In this document: piece after piece, positions 1 through 8,092 of the stretch
Position numbering within the stretch: position 1 is the first letter of the stretch
Layout: each line of letters opens with the position of its first letter
Source of the DNA: Neptuniibacter victor
GTDB lineage: Bacteria > Pseudomonadota > Gammaproteobacteria > Pseudomonadales > Balneatricaceae
NCBI GenBank assembly: GCA_027943745.1
Contig: AP025763.1
Span: 3,782,001 to 3,846,000, forward strand
DNA length: 64,000 bases
Direction of reading: 5' to 3'
Made by a program: the position numbers and the translations under genes
Notes under the pieces: generated by a model
What the model was told of the DNA's origin: nothing
Database searches by the model: none
Seen by the model: only the letters and a program-made list of their open reading frames with translations

Positions 1-108
1 AAAGACGTTATCGTAGCACGGCTCACTCAACGCTCACTTAACGAGCTTAATGTTCAATGCGGTCAACAATTATTCGCTCAAATCAAATCAGCAGCGATTA
101 TTCGCTAA
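1..108 (+). CDS. modC: Molybdate ABC transporter ATP-binding protein, C-terminal end only
   Basis: Reading frame 1 is open from the first base to a TAA at 106-108 and encodes about 35 residues with the pattern VIVARLTQRSLNELN, then GQQLFAQIKSAAII. This matches the end of the C-terminal TOBE/Mop domain of ModC, where a similar 'LARIT.RS...L.L..GQ..YAQIKSVAL' ending is usual. The rest of the gene lies to the left of the window, so no ATPase motif can be checked. It meets the next gene tail to tail with a single base between the two stop codons. The identification rests on a short stretch, so it is probable rather than certain; another TOBE-containing ABC ATPase is the main alternative. Confidence 0.7.
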   Translation, partial: KDVIVARLTQRSLNELNVQCGQQLFAQIKSAAIIR

Positions 109-109
109 T

Positions 110-1921
110 TTAAGACAGCAGCCACTCCTCTTTGCACAATAACAATTCATCAAACGCTTCAGCAGCCAACGGCTTAGAGAAATAATAGCCTTGCACATAA
201 TCACAGCCCTGCTCCCGCAAAAAACGCTGCTGCGACTGGGTTTCCACACCCTCTCCTACCACATCTATCCCTAGTGCATGGGCCATCATAATAATCGCAG
301 AGATAAGTGCAGGACTCTCAGGCGTGATATTAATGTCACTCACAAAACTACGATCAATTTTTAATGTATTCACTGGAAAGCGCTTTAAATAGGTTAAGGC
401 GGAGTAACCTGTACCAAAATCATCGATGGAGATTTTAACGCCCATTGACCTAAGCTCAGACAAAGCCTCTCCGCAACCCTGTTCATCTTCCATCAATAGA
501 CGCTCGGTCAATTCTAGCTCTAGGGAGGCTGCATCCAATTTTGTATCTTGTAATACCTGTTTTACTTTACGTACCAAGTGACCATCTCGAAATTGCGGAA
601 ATGCGACATTGACCGCTATATGGAAAGGTTTTCCAGTCTTTTCCTGCCAATACGCTGCCTGCTGGCACGCCTTCTCTAGCACCCAATCGCCAAACATAAC
701 AATTAAGCCTGATTCTTCGGCTAGCGGGATAAACTGATCCGGTGAAACCTGACCATACTCAGGACACTGCCAACGCAACAAAGCCTCAGCACCTATAATC
801 TCACCGGATTTAACATCAACAATGCTCTGATAATTTAACGAAAGCTGTTCTCTTTCTAAAGCGTGTCTAAGGTGGGACTCCATTGTTAATTTCTTAACAG
901 CGAGTTCGCCTATCTCCGGTGTAAAGTAGCAATAGCCATCTCTACCTGCCCCCTTAGTTTGATACATGGCCGCATCCGCATGACGTAGCAATTCAGTTGG
1001 ATCACTGGAGTCATCGGGGTATAGAGCAATCCCGATGCTAGCCGATGTAAAGAACTCATACCCACTAATGGTGACAGGCTGGGAAGTTACATCCAACAGA
1101 CGCGAACAAACACGTTCGATAGCCTCTTTTTCTGAAGCATTGGGCAAGATAACAAGGAACTCATCTCCCCCTAAACGAGCGATAACGCCAGTTTCGCCAA
1201 TACAATAATGTAAACGCAGGCTAATCTCTTTGAGATGGTGATCGCCAATATCGTGGCCCAAGGTATCGTTAATTTTTTTAAAATTATCTAGGTCGACAAA
1301 TAGAACAGCTACCGATGTCTCGTGGGTACGGGCATATTCCAGAGAACTACTTAATCTTTCCATCGCAAGCACACGATTTGGCAATCCGGTTAAATAGTCA
1401 TAATTGGCTTGATGAAGTAGCTTACTTTCATAATTTTTTCGTTGCGTAATATCACCAATAGAGCCCACCATTCTATAGGCGATACCCTCAGCATTTCGAA
1501 GTGCTAAACCATGAGCGAGCACCCAAATATAACCGCCGGCACAAGTTCGAACACGGTATTCGCAGTGAAAAAACTCCGTTTTACCCTTAAGGTGTTGAGA
1601 CAATACCCTTTGATACTTTTCACAATCATCAGCATGAACCCAGTTCAACCACTCATGAGATGTCGTTTTAAGGGTATCTTTACCCATACCAATCGTTGTT
1701 AATAAACGCGAAGAGAGGAAGAGTTCTTTACTTACAGGGTCCCAATCCCACAGCCCTTCATTAGCCCCTTTCATAGCTAAAGCATAACGTTCTTCCGTTT
1801 CTAAAAGGGAGGCTTCAACCTGCTCTAGCTCAGTCACTCGAGCAGAAAGCGCTTTGTTTTCTTCAAGTAGCTCAGACCAGGTATTTTTAGAGGATAACTT
1901 CAACACTGTACATCCATTCAC
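110..1921 (-). CDS. PAS-GGDEF-EAL cyclic-di-GMP signalling protein
   Basis: This 603-residue protein has no membrane segment and should be cytoplasmic. A short N-terminal coiled coil (about 15-45) leads into a PAS domain (about 45-160), then a GGDEF domain with an intact GGDEF motif at 251-255 and an EAL domain with EALLR from residue 379 and DDFGTGYS near 500. Both catalytic signatures look intact, so it could make and degrade cyclic-di-GMP. The RxxD inhibitory site normally found five residues before GGDEF is absent (GETG occupies the place). Many such tandem proteins act mainly as phosphodiesterases with the GGDEF half as a GTP sensor, but that is family knowledge. The start used is GTG; no strong ribosome site is seen, so the first residues are uncertain. 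What the PAS domain senses cannot be read from the sequence. Confidence 0.9.
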   Translation of the reverse strand: MNGCTVLKLSSKNTWSELLEENKALSARVTELEQVEASLLETEERYALAMKGANEGLWDWDPVSKELFLSSRLLTTIGMGKDTLKTTSHEWLNWVHADDCEKYQRVLSQHLKGKTEFFHCEYRVRTCAGGYIWVLAHGLALRNAEGIAYRMVGSIGDITQRKNYESKLLHQANYDYLTGLPNRVLAMERLSSSLEYARTHETSVAVLFVDLDNFKKINDTLGHDIGDHHLKEISLRLHYCIGETGVIARLGGDEFLVILPNASEKEAIERVCSRLLDVTSQPVTISGYEFFTSASIGIALYPDDSSDPTELLRHADAAMYQTKGAGRDGYCYFTPEIGELAVKKLTMESHLRHALEREQLSLNYQSIVDVKSGEIIGAEALLRWQCPEYGQVSPDQFIPLAEESGLIVMFGDWVLEKACQQAAYWQEKTGKPFHIAVNVAFPQFRDGHLVRKVKQVLQDTKLDAASLELELTERLLMEDEQGCGEALSELRSMGVKISIDDFGTGYSALTYLKRFPVNTLKIDRSFVSDINITPESPALISAIIMMAHALGIDVVGEGVETQSQQRFLREQGCDYVQGYYFSKPLAAEAFDELLLCKEEWLLS

Positions 1922-2046
1922 ATCACCAGAAGTTGATTCCTGAGCTTAGCACACTTTTTGTACAGCGCTATTATCCCTCTGTATTGAAGGTAATAAGCAG
2001 CCGTTACTCTTTAGTATCCCTGCCTAAAACAGATATAAAAATGCAC

Positions 2047-2074
2047 AAAAAGCCTGGCAATAAACCAAGCTTTT
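2047..2074 (-). terminator. Intrinsic terminator after nhaD
   Basis: Read on the minus strand, a ten-base stem AAAAGCTTGG pairs with CCAGGCTTTT (one mismatch) around a seven-base loop and is followed by a run of Ts. It lies 27 bases beyond the nhaD stop. Confidence 0.65.
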
Positions 2075-2100
2075 CAAAAGTACCATCTCGAACATTATCA

Positions 2101-3324
2101 CTAAGCAATTAACATAACCGCTGCATATCCGACGGTATAGGCAACAAGCAGCCAATGAATAAATCGTAAGTAAGTAATAAACGATAGAGATTCAAGTTTA
2201 CTTAAGGCAATAACCCCAGCGGCCGAACCTATGATTAAGATAGATCCACCGACACCAACCGCATAGGTTAGTCCTAACCATTCAGCCGTATCCATCTCAA
2301 TACCCGACTTCAGAATAGCAGCGGTTAAAGGTACGTTATCCACCAGCGCAGAGAGAATACCCACAACATAGTTCGCCATATATGTTGGCATCACATCATA
2401 GAGCTGCAGTAAGAATTCTAATACCGACAGCTCTTTCAACATACCGACGAGGAGTAACACGCCCAAGAAAAACAGCAACGTATCAAACTCTATTTCTCGA
2501 ACGTACTCCAGCACATTCGGTTTCTCTTCACTCCGATAGATAACCCGATGAGTCAGGAACATAACCGACAGGCCAAATAGGAAAGTAAGTACGGGAGGCA
2601 CCGAAAAAGCGACACTCATAAACAGTGTTCCCGATATAGTCAGCAGAAACAGGAAGGCGATCAACTTATCACCCGCCGCGATCGGGCGTTTAAACTTGGG
2701 CAGGGTCACCTCTTCATTAATTCCCCACATAAGACACAAGGCGAGTACCATCACGCCAGAAATAGCAGGGAGAACTAGCATAAATAGATCGGTGATACTC
2801 ACCTTCCCCTCAAGGAAGATCATCAAGGTCGTCACATCACCTGTAATTAACGATACACCTCCTGAATTCACCGCGAATACAATTAATGTTGCAAATTTCA
2901 GGGTGAGCTTCTTATCCAAGTTTAGTGATGTCAGGAGCGATAACATAATTAACGATGCGGTAATATTATCTGCAAGGGATGAGAACAATATGGCTAACAG
3001 CGCCATTAAAATCATTAAAGAGCGTAACTTCAGCTTTGATGGCAACAGCCTATAGACCAACTGAGTAATCAGTCCTTGCTGGTTCAAATAAGCGACAAAC
3101 GTCATCGCGGCCATCAAAAATAACCACAGCGTCGCTATATCTAAGAGGTTTTCATTTAACCCCTCTTTAATATGCTCAACACTGTGTTCAGGAAAAACAA
3201 AAGCGAGGATCCACACTAACGTCCCGAGAAAGAGCGTCGACTTGGCCTTATTCAGATGAATAAGATCTTCAACAATGATTAAGATAAACGCTAAACCAAT
3301 CAGGCTTAATATCAACACATGCAT
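2101..3324 (-). CDS. nhaD: Na+/H+ antiporter, NhaD type
   Basis: This 407-residue polytopic inner-membrane protein, with about eleven to twelve hydrophobic segments, belongs to the NhaD branch of the ion transporter superfamily. Supporting stretches are the N-terminal LIVEDLIHLNKAKSTLF, the central SLADNITASLIMLSL and the near-C-terminal SALVDNVPLTAAIL; the paired conserved polar 'DN' segments fit family members. It probably exchanges sodium (and lithium) for protons, as expected in a marine bacterium using sodium cycles. It is at the short end of the family. The ATG at 3322-3324 is preceded by GGGGA at good spacing. It stands alone with a terminator downstream and is divergent from a short HTH frame. 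Arsenite permease-like proteins are the nearest alternative, but the motif pattern favours NhaD. Confidence 0.88.
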   Translation of the reverse strand: MHVLILSLIGLAFILIIVEDLIHLNKAKSTLFLGTLVWILAFVFPEHSVEHIKEGLNENLLDIATLWLFLMAAMTFVAYLNQQGLITQLVYRLLPSKLKLRSLMILMALLAILFSSLADNITASLIMLSLLTSLNLDKKLTLKFATLIVFAVNSGGVSLITGDVTTLMIFLEGKVSITDLFMLVLPAISGVMVLALCLMWGINEEVTLPKFKRPIAAGDKLIAFLFLLTISGTLFMSVAFSVPPVLTFLFGLSVMFLTHRVIYRSEEKPNVLEYVREIEFDTLLFFLGVLLLVGMLKELSVLEFLLQLYDVMPTYMANYVVGILSALVDNVPLTAAILKSGIEMDTAEWLGLTYAVGVGGSILIIGSAAGVIALSKLESLSFITYLRFIHWLLVAYTVGYAAVMLIA

Positions 3325-3462
3325 TTGCTGTCCCCAACCTGCTGCAAAAAAATAGTAAGGGATTATCCTTATATTTACGTTGAAAATACATGGTTATTTA
3401 GCGTTGAGACAAAAGAAGCAAGTAAACACCCTACTAAATATCAACAACGAAAGCGTAATTAC

Positions 3463-3651
3463 GTGCAGAAGCCACCGAAGAAAAAAGCTAAGGATAGGTT
3501 AGTTTTACTCAAAGGTTTTAGCTTAAAAGAGATCTCTGTATTAAGAGGGACAGTGGAGAAAACCATTCGCCAGCAAGTATCCTCTATCTATCAAAAATCT
3601 GATGGGTCGGGTCGACATGCTTTTGCCGCATGGTTTATTGAAGATTTCTAG
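3463..3651 (+). CDS. Short LuxR-type helix-turn-helix protein or remnant
   Basis: The C-terminal half of this frame, GFSLKEISVLRGTVEKTIR followed by QQVSSIYQKS and RHAFAAWFIEDF, is a recognisable LuxR/GerE DNA-binding domain ending of the sort usually found at the end of regulators of 250 residues or more. Here only about 62 residues can be assigned from a GTG at 3463, which has a weak GAAAG upstream. The frame stays open back to an ATG at 3319, but that start overlaps nhaD, has no ribosome site, and would place the nhaD promoter inside the gene. No sensory domain is encoded. It is either a small stand-alone DNA-binding protein or the surviving tail of a degraded LuxR-family regulator. The HTH assignment is firm; expression and start are not. 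Confidence 0.5.
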   Translation: MQKPPKKKAKDRLVLLKGFSLKEISVLRGTVEKTIRQQVSSIYQKSDGSGRHAFAAWFIEDF

Positions 3652-3659
3652 TAACAGTA

Positions 3660-3711
3660 AAAAAGGCATTCACGATAAACCGTAAAGACACGATTACCGG
3701 GATGCCTTTTT
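3660..3711. terminator. Bidirectional terminator-like inverted repeat
   Basis: AAAAAGGCAT and ATGCCTTTTT are a perfect ten-base inverted repeat with a 32-base loop, lying between two convergent genes. Flanking A and T runs would serve termination in both directions. The loop is long, so efficiency is uncertain. Confidence 0.55.
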
Positions 3712-3726
3712 CAAACACTATAAAGG

Positions 3727-5151
3727 TTAGCCCTTTTTAACTTTTAGCGTATGCAAAGAGGTGCACTCTTCTAGACCATAGCGACCAAATTCAACACCAA
3801 CACCAGACTGTTTAACACCTCCAAATGGTGCATCAGGCTGAACATCTCCATGAGAGTTAACCCATGCGGTGCCACACTCTAGGCGTTGAGCTAATTCGGT
3901 GGCAATCTCTGCGTTAGCCGACCACACAGATCCCCCCAACCCATTCAAGCTATCGTTCGCTAGTTCCAGACCATGTTCGGCATCAGTAAACTTGATCACT
4001 GGCAATATCGGGCCAAACTGCTCCTGCTCGACCAAGGCATCACCATTCTTCATATCGACAACAATCGTCGGCTCGAAAAAGTAGCCCTCTCGATCAATAC
4101 GGTTGCCGCCCGCTAAAATCCGCCCTTCACTGCTTTCTACCGATGCAGACAACGCGATAACTTGTTGCAATTGAGCTTCATTCTGCAGAGGTCCCAATTG
4201 AGTATCGTTATCAAGACCATCGCCAACTTTTACCTGATTAGCCAATACGACTAACTCTTGGCATATCGCATCATAAATATCTTCATGCACATAAAGTCGC
4301 TTCAAACAGGCACAGGTCTGTCCATTATTATGAAAAGCGGCACCAAATAGCTGCGGCGCTACTGCTTTCACATCAACATCGGGCAAGACAATAGCGGCAT
4401 CATTTCCACCCAACTCCAGTGTTAAGCGTTTAAGGTTACCCGAAGCCGACGCCATGATTTTCTTTCCTGTCTCGGTCGAACCAGTAAAAACCACCTTATT
4501 TACATCATCATGAGAGACAAGCGCCTGGCCAAGATCGCCAAAACCCGTGACTACATTCAAGACACCTGCCGGTAATATTTGATTCGCTAGCTCAACAAAA
4601 CGAGCGGTAGACAATGGAGAGTTCTCTGATGGTTTGATCACCACCGTATTACCAACGCGTAAGGCAGCAATAACGTGCCAGATGGCTATCATTAAAGGCC
4701 AGTTCCAAGGAGTTATTGAGGCAACAACCCCTAGCGGCTTCCGATAAGCTTGCACGTATGCTTCTTCATTATCTTGAATAACTTCAACAGGAAGCGTGAT
4801 ATCCGCTGTCACATGACTCCAACCAATAGATCCCATCAGCTCCATATTGGCGCCAACGCCGTTAAGCCCATTAAGCGGCTTACCCGTTTCTTGAGTAATG
4901 AGCTGTGTCAGTTCCGGCATATTAGCTTCAAGCATTTGCCCAATTTCATGCATCAAATGCTGGCGTTCGCTATCCTGAAGCTGACTCCAAGCAGGAAACG
5001 CATCTCTGGCCGACTTCACGGCTAAATCAACGTGGGTTAATGTCGCTAAAGCGCAGGTGGCAAAGTGCTGTCCCTTGGCGGGATTAATCACTGCAAACTT
5101 ATCCTCAGCATCAACACCCTGCCCATCAATTGTCATCTTATAATGTTGCAT
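3727..5151 (-). CDS. NAD(P)-dependent aldehyde dehydrogenase, possibly acting after a 2-oxo acid decarboxylase
   Basis: This 474-residue cytosolic enzyme has the full aldehyde dehydrogenase core: TPWNWP with Asn150, the Rossmann GSTETGKK, LELGGNDA with Glu246, and the nucleophile Cys280 in GQTCACLKR. It resembles the succinate-semialdehyde dehydrogenase-type class but the substrate cannot be fixed from sequence. It lies 85 bases downstream of, and in the same direction as, the ThDP enzyme gene, suggesting that it oxidises the aldehyde that enzyme releases. The ATG at 5149-5151 follows AGAGGATAGTT, a good ribosome site. A terminator-like repeat follows. Family is certain; the proposed role in an oxo-acid route is inference from neighbours. 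Confidence 0.9.
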   Translation of the reverse strand: MQHYKMTIDGQGVDAEDKFAVINPAKGQHFATCALATLTHVDLAVKSARDAFPAWSQLQDSERQHLMHEIGQMLEANMPELTQLITQETGKPLNGLNGVGANMELMGSIGWSHVTADITLPVEVIQDNEEAYVQAYRKPLGVVASITPWNWPLMIAIWHVIAALRVGNTVVIKPSENSPLSTARFVELANQILPAGVLNVVTGFGDLGQALVSHDDVNKVVFTGSTETGKKIMASASGNLKRLTLELGGNDAAIVLPDVDVKAVAPQLFGAAFHNNGQTCACLKRLYVHEDIYDAICQELVVLANQVKVGDGLDNDTQLGPLQNEAQLQQVIALSASVESSEGRILAGGNRIDREGYFFEPTIVVDMKNGDALVEQEQFGPILPVIKFTDAEHGLELANDSLNGLGGSVWSANAEIATELAQRLECGTAWVNSHGDVQPDAPFGGVKQSGVGVEFGRYGLEECTSLHTLKVKKG

Positions 5152-5236
5152 AACTATCCTCTTCGCTTTTTATTTTTATAAGTTTTTAAACGCACTTATT
5201 AACATCATGTGCGTAAAGCCATTCTTCATTAAATTC

Positions 5237-6895
5237 TTATTTCTCAGACAACCGTTGAGTCATGTGGATAAATTCCCATGGCGATGCCTCAGAACCACGC
5301 TCACACACAACCTCAATTAAAACCGGTTTATTTTCATCGATGCATTTTGCAAGTAAGGGCTTAAGCTCAGCCGGTGTTGATACTCGGTGTCCCTTTACAT
5401 GGAAACTCTCGGCCAATTTAACAAAGTCAGGGGTCTGTAGCTCAGAGCCAGAGAATCGACCTCCATAGCCTTGTTCTTGATCACGGCGCACGTTGCCATA
5501 AGCGTTATTGTTAAAAACTAACGTCACCAGACCAATATTATGCTCTGCCGCAGTAATCAGCTCTTGTACACCAAACATGAAACCACCATCGCCGCACACC
5601 GACACAACCGCCTTATCTGGATTAGCAACTTTGACGCCTAAGCCTGTCGGGAAGCCATAACCTAAAGTGCCTTGGAAACCACCTTCGATATAGGTACGTG
5701 GAGATAAAACGGGTAAGCCGCCAATCCAGGTTGCGAAACCCATTTGCGATAGCTCAGGTACGTAAAAACCATCTCGTGGCAAAACATCACGAATAACCTG
5801 AAGGTAAGAAAGTTGTGGCTGGACCTTCTGAATCGCATTCCAGGCAACAAATTTAGCCGTTGCAATATGATCTAAACGGTCGACGTTAGGTGACACTCGA
5901 TTCGTCAACTTATCCACAAGCACTCGGCAAGCCTGGGCAGAATCAGCCACAATGCCAACATCTGGAGTAAACGCTTCCATCTGTTTAGGATCAATATCGA
6001 TCCGAATCAACTTTGGCCCCTTTTCTGGAGCTTGCTGGTATTCCATATAGTTGCCCCAACGCATATAGGGCATCTCGACACGGGATCCAATCCCAATCAA
6101 TAGATCGACATCGTCCCATAATTCTCGTGCAGCCACGGGTGGAACACCCAGCGGGTGATCCTCCGCGACAACGCCACGGCCACTTCTAAAAGCAGTCACC
6201 GGTGCATTAAATAGCTCCGCCAGTGCCAGCACCTCTTCTGAGGCATGCTGAGCACCCGCTCCACACATAATCATCGGATTTTTCGCGCTCGCCAGCAGTT
6301 CTACAGCGGCATTTATCTCATCGAGATTAATCTCAGGGAGGTCTGCTGTTTTATTCGCAGGCTCAAAGCTCACATCATGTTCTGCGGCCATCGTATCCCA
6401 ACACATCTCAACGGTGACCGGGCCTGGACGACCACTACGAGCCGTTTGGAATGCATGATTAACTTGAGCAGATGTATCTTCCGCATTATCAATACAGACA
6501 GCATCTTTGATAATCGTACGCAAAGTACCCGCTTGATCACTTAATTCATGAAGATGACCACGCCCTTTACCCACAAACGAGGAGGGAACCTGTCCAGTCA
6601 AACCAACGATAGAGCTACAGTTACCCATCGCTGTACATAACGCAGCCGTTGTATTTAAGATGCCCGGCCCGGGTACAACAGAAAACACACCCGTTTTACC
6701 TGTCGACTTGGCATACCCCATGGCCATATAGCCAGCGCTTTGCTCATGACGAGGAACGACTAAATCCACAGATGATTTATAAATGCCGTCAAATAACGGG
6801 TAGATCTGAGCGCCTGGAATACCAAAAACAGTATCAGTACCATTTGCGATTGCTGCTTCAATTATGGCTTCGCCACCGGTCATACGTGATGTCAT
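5237..6895 (-). CDS. Thiamine diphosphate-dependent enzyme, acetolactate synthase-like, substrate unknown
   Basis: This 552-residue protein has the three-part ThDP fold of the acetolactate synthase/oxo-acid decarboxylase family: a pyrimidine-binding domain with the activating Glu51 in VPRHEQ, a central domain, and a C-terminal PP domain with GDGGFMFG from residue 435 ending in NNN near 462. It lacks the FQE-type segment that follows the first glycine-rich loop in biosynthetic IlvB, having GRGHLHELSDQ instead, and no small regulatory subunit gene adjoins. It therefore looks catabolic: a 2-oxo acid decarboxylase, carboligase or C-C lyase. It shares an operon with an aldehyde dehydrogenase and has a LysR gene divergent from it. 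Glyoxylate carboligase and sulfo-enzyme relatives cannot be excluded. The start lacks a strong ribosome site. Confidence 0.85.
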   Translation of the reverse strand: MTSRMTGGEAIIEAAIANGTDTVFGIPGAQIYPLFDGIYKSSVDLVVPRHEQSAGYMAMGYAKSTGKTGVFSVVPGPGILNTTAALCTAMGNCSSIVGLTGQVPSSFVGKGRGHLHELSDQAGTLRTIIKDAVCIDNAEDTSAQVNHAFQTARSGRPGPVTVEMCWDTMAAEHDVSFEPANKTADLPEINLDEINAAVELLASAKNPMIMCGAGAQHASEEVLALAELFNAPVTAFRSGRGVVAEDHPLGVPPVAARELWDDVDLLIGIGSRVEMPYMRWGNYMEYQQAPEKGPKLIRIDIDPKQMEAFTPDVGIVADSAQACRVLVDKLTNRVSPNVDRLDHIATAKFVAWNAIQKVQPQLSYLQVIRDVLPRDGFYVPELSQMGFATWIGGLPVLSPRTYIEGGFQGTLGYGFPTGLGVKVANPDKAVVSVCGDGGFMFGVQELITAAEHNIGLVTLVFNNNAYGNVRRDQEQGYGGRFSGSELQTPDFVKLAESFHVKGHRVSTPAELKPLLAKCIDENKPVLIEVVCERGSEASPWEFIHMTQRLSEK

Positions 6896-7062
6896 ATATT
6901 TCTACTCGCCTTCAATACTTAGCCATTGGTTTTATTATCATTCATGGCTGATCTAACTGAGATAGTAGGAAAGCGAGAGATATAACGGAACTATAAAGAA
7001 TATATATAGGATATAATAAAAACATTATGGCCAAACAGTAATACCAGCAATGGAGAGGTAAC
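6896..7062. promoter_or_regulatory. Divergent promoter region between the ThDP enzyme gene and its LysR gene
   Basis: This 167-base AT-rich gap holds both start regions. A TATAAT lies at 7012-7017 in the LysR direction, about 45 bases before its ATG, but no good -35 partner is obvious. LysR proteins usually bind the shared intergenic region of a divergent target; no T-N11-A site stands out enough to name. Confidence 0.4.
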
Positions 7063-8010
7063 ATGAATACCAAGCAACTGAATTACTTTATCCAAGTGGC
7101 TGAAACTAAAAGTATTGCTGCAGCAGCCCGCCATTTAGATATCGCACAGCCAGCGCTAAGTTTACAAATATCAAAATTGGAACATGAGTTAAAAACCACT
7201 CTATTTATCCGTGACTTTCGAGGTGTTCAACTCACCGAAGCCGGCGCACTTTTTGAAGCTCATGTCCGCACCGTCCTAAATCAGTTAGATAGAGCACTCA
7301 ATGATATTGCTGAGATTGAGGGTAACCCCAAAGGAAAGGTCGTTGTAGCAATGAACCAAGCCAGTATAAATATACTGGCCATGCCACTGTCCAACGCCAT
7401 AGAGCAGCAATACCCTGAGATTGAGCTCGATCTTAGGACCGGGCTCTCTTATGACGTTATTGAGCTACTCAATAGCGGTGAAGCTGATATGGCGGTGGTG
7501 TATGAAGATGGTTTAGATAATACAAATATTCATCGTGAGCTGTTAATTAAAGAGAACCTTTACTTCGCTACAACACCAGATGTAACACCCGATGTAACAA
7601 GCGAAGACCAGTACGAGATACCTTTCTCCTCACTACCCAACTACGAGGTAGTCACCACATCTGAGAAAGAATCACTCGGTCATATACTCAGTGAATATGA
7701 AAAATTAACCGGGATAACATTAAAAAAGCGTCGTCCTTATGGCCAGCTTCTAACCGGTTTGAGGTTTGTATGCGAAGGACACTGCAATATGATTTTGCCC
7801 TCCTCCGCCCTGTACCATCTAGAAGAAACGAAGCAGATCAAAAGCCTGAAGATTATCGAACCTGAGATCTTCCGTAATGTATATATCGCTACCGATATGA
7901 GCAGGCCTGTGCGTAATATCACACTCAAAATTACAGAACTCGTCAAACAGTGTACTGAAGCAGAACATCAAAAGAACAACTGGCGGGGTACGCTACCCGA
8001 AAAAAAATAA
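7063..8010 (+). CDS. LysR-family transcriptional regulator (Nac-like)
   Basis: This 315-residue regulator has a typical N-terminal winged helix-turn-helix (about 1-60: MNTKQLNYFIQVAETKSI, then AARHLDIAQPALSLQISKLE) and a type-2 periplasmic-fold effector domain (about 90-300). The closest feel is the Nac/CynR group. ATG 7063 follows GGAGAGG at ideal spacing. It is divergent from the ThDP enzyme/aldehyde dehydrogenase unit, so it probably controls that unit in response to a pathway intermediate. The effector is unknown. A second LysR gene flanks the glc operon 5 kb away; the two share family features but are clearly different proteins. Confidence 0.9.
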   Translation: MNTKQLNYFIQVAETKSIAAAARHLDIAQPALSLQISKLEHELKTTLFIRDFRGVQLTEAGALFEAHVRTVLNQLDRALNDIAEIEGNPKGKVVVAMNQASINILAMPLSNAIEQQYPEIELDLRTGLSYDVIELLNSGEADMAVVYEDGLDNTNIHRELLIKENLYFATTPDVTPDVTSEDQYEIPFSSLPNYEVVTTSEKESLGHILSEYEKLTGITLKKRRPYGQLLTGLRFVCEGHCNMILPSSALYHLEETKQIKSLKIIEPEIFRNVYIATDMSRPVRNITLKITELVKQCTEAEHQKNNWRGTLPEKK

Positions 8011-8017
8011 TCCTATT

Positions 8018-8049
8018 AAAAAAGCGCCTACCCGATTACGAGTAAGCGC
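8018..8049 (-). terminator. Intrinsic terminator of the glc-TRAP operon
   Basis: On the minus strand a stem GCGCTTAC pairs with GTAGGCGC (one G-T pair) and is followed by six Ts, about 45 bases beyond the TRAP binding-protein stop. Confidence 0.75.
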
Positions 8050-8092
8050 CTCCTTCGACTTTTAACTTGGAACTCGATCTTAGTTCCGAATA

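Noticed and set aside
5237-6895. Biosynthetic acetolactate synthase IlvB
   Set aside because: No small subunit gene, altered active-site segment, and a catabolic setting next to an aldehyde dehydrogenase.
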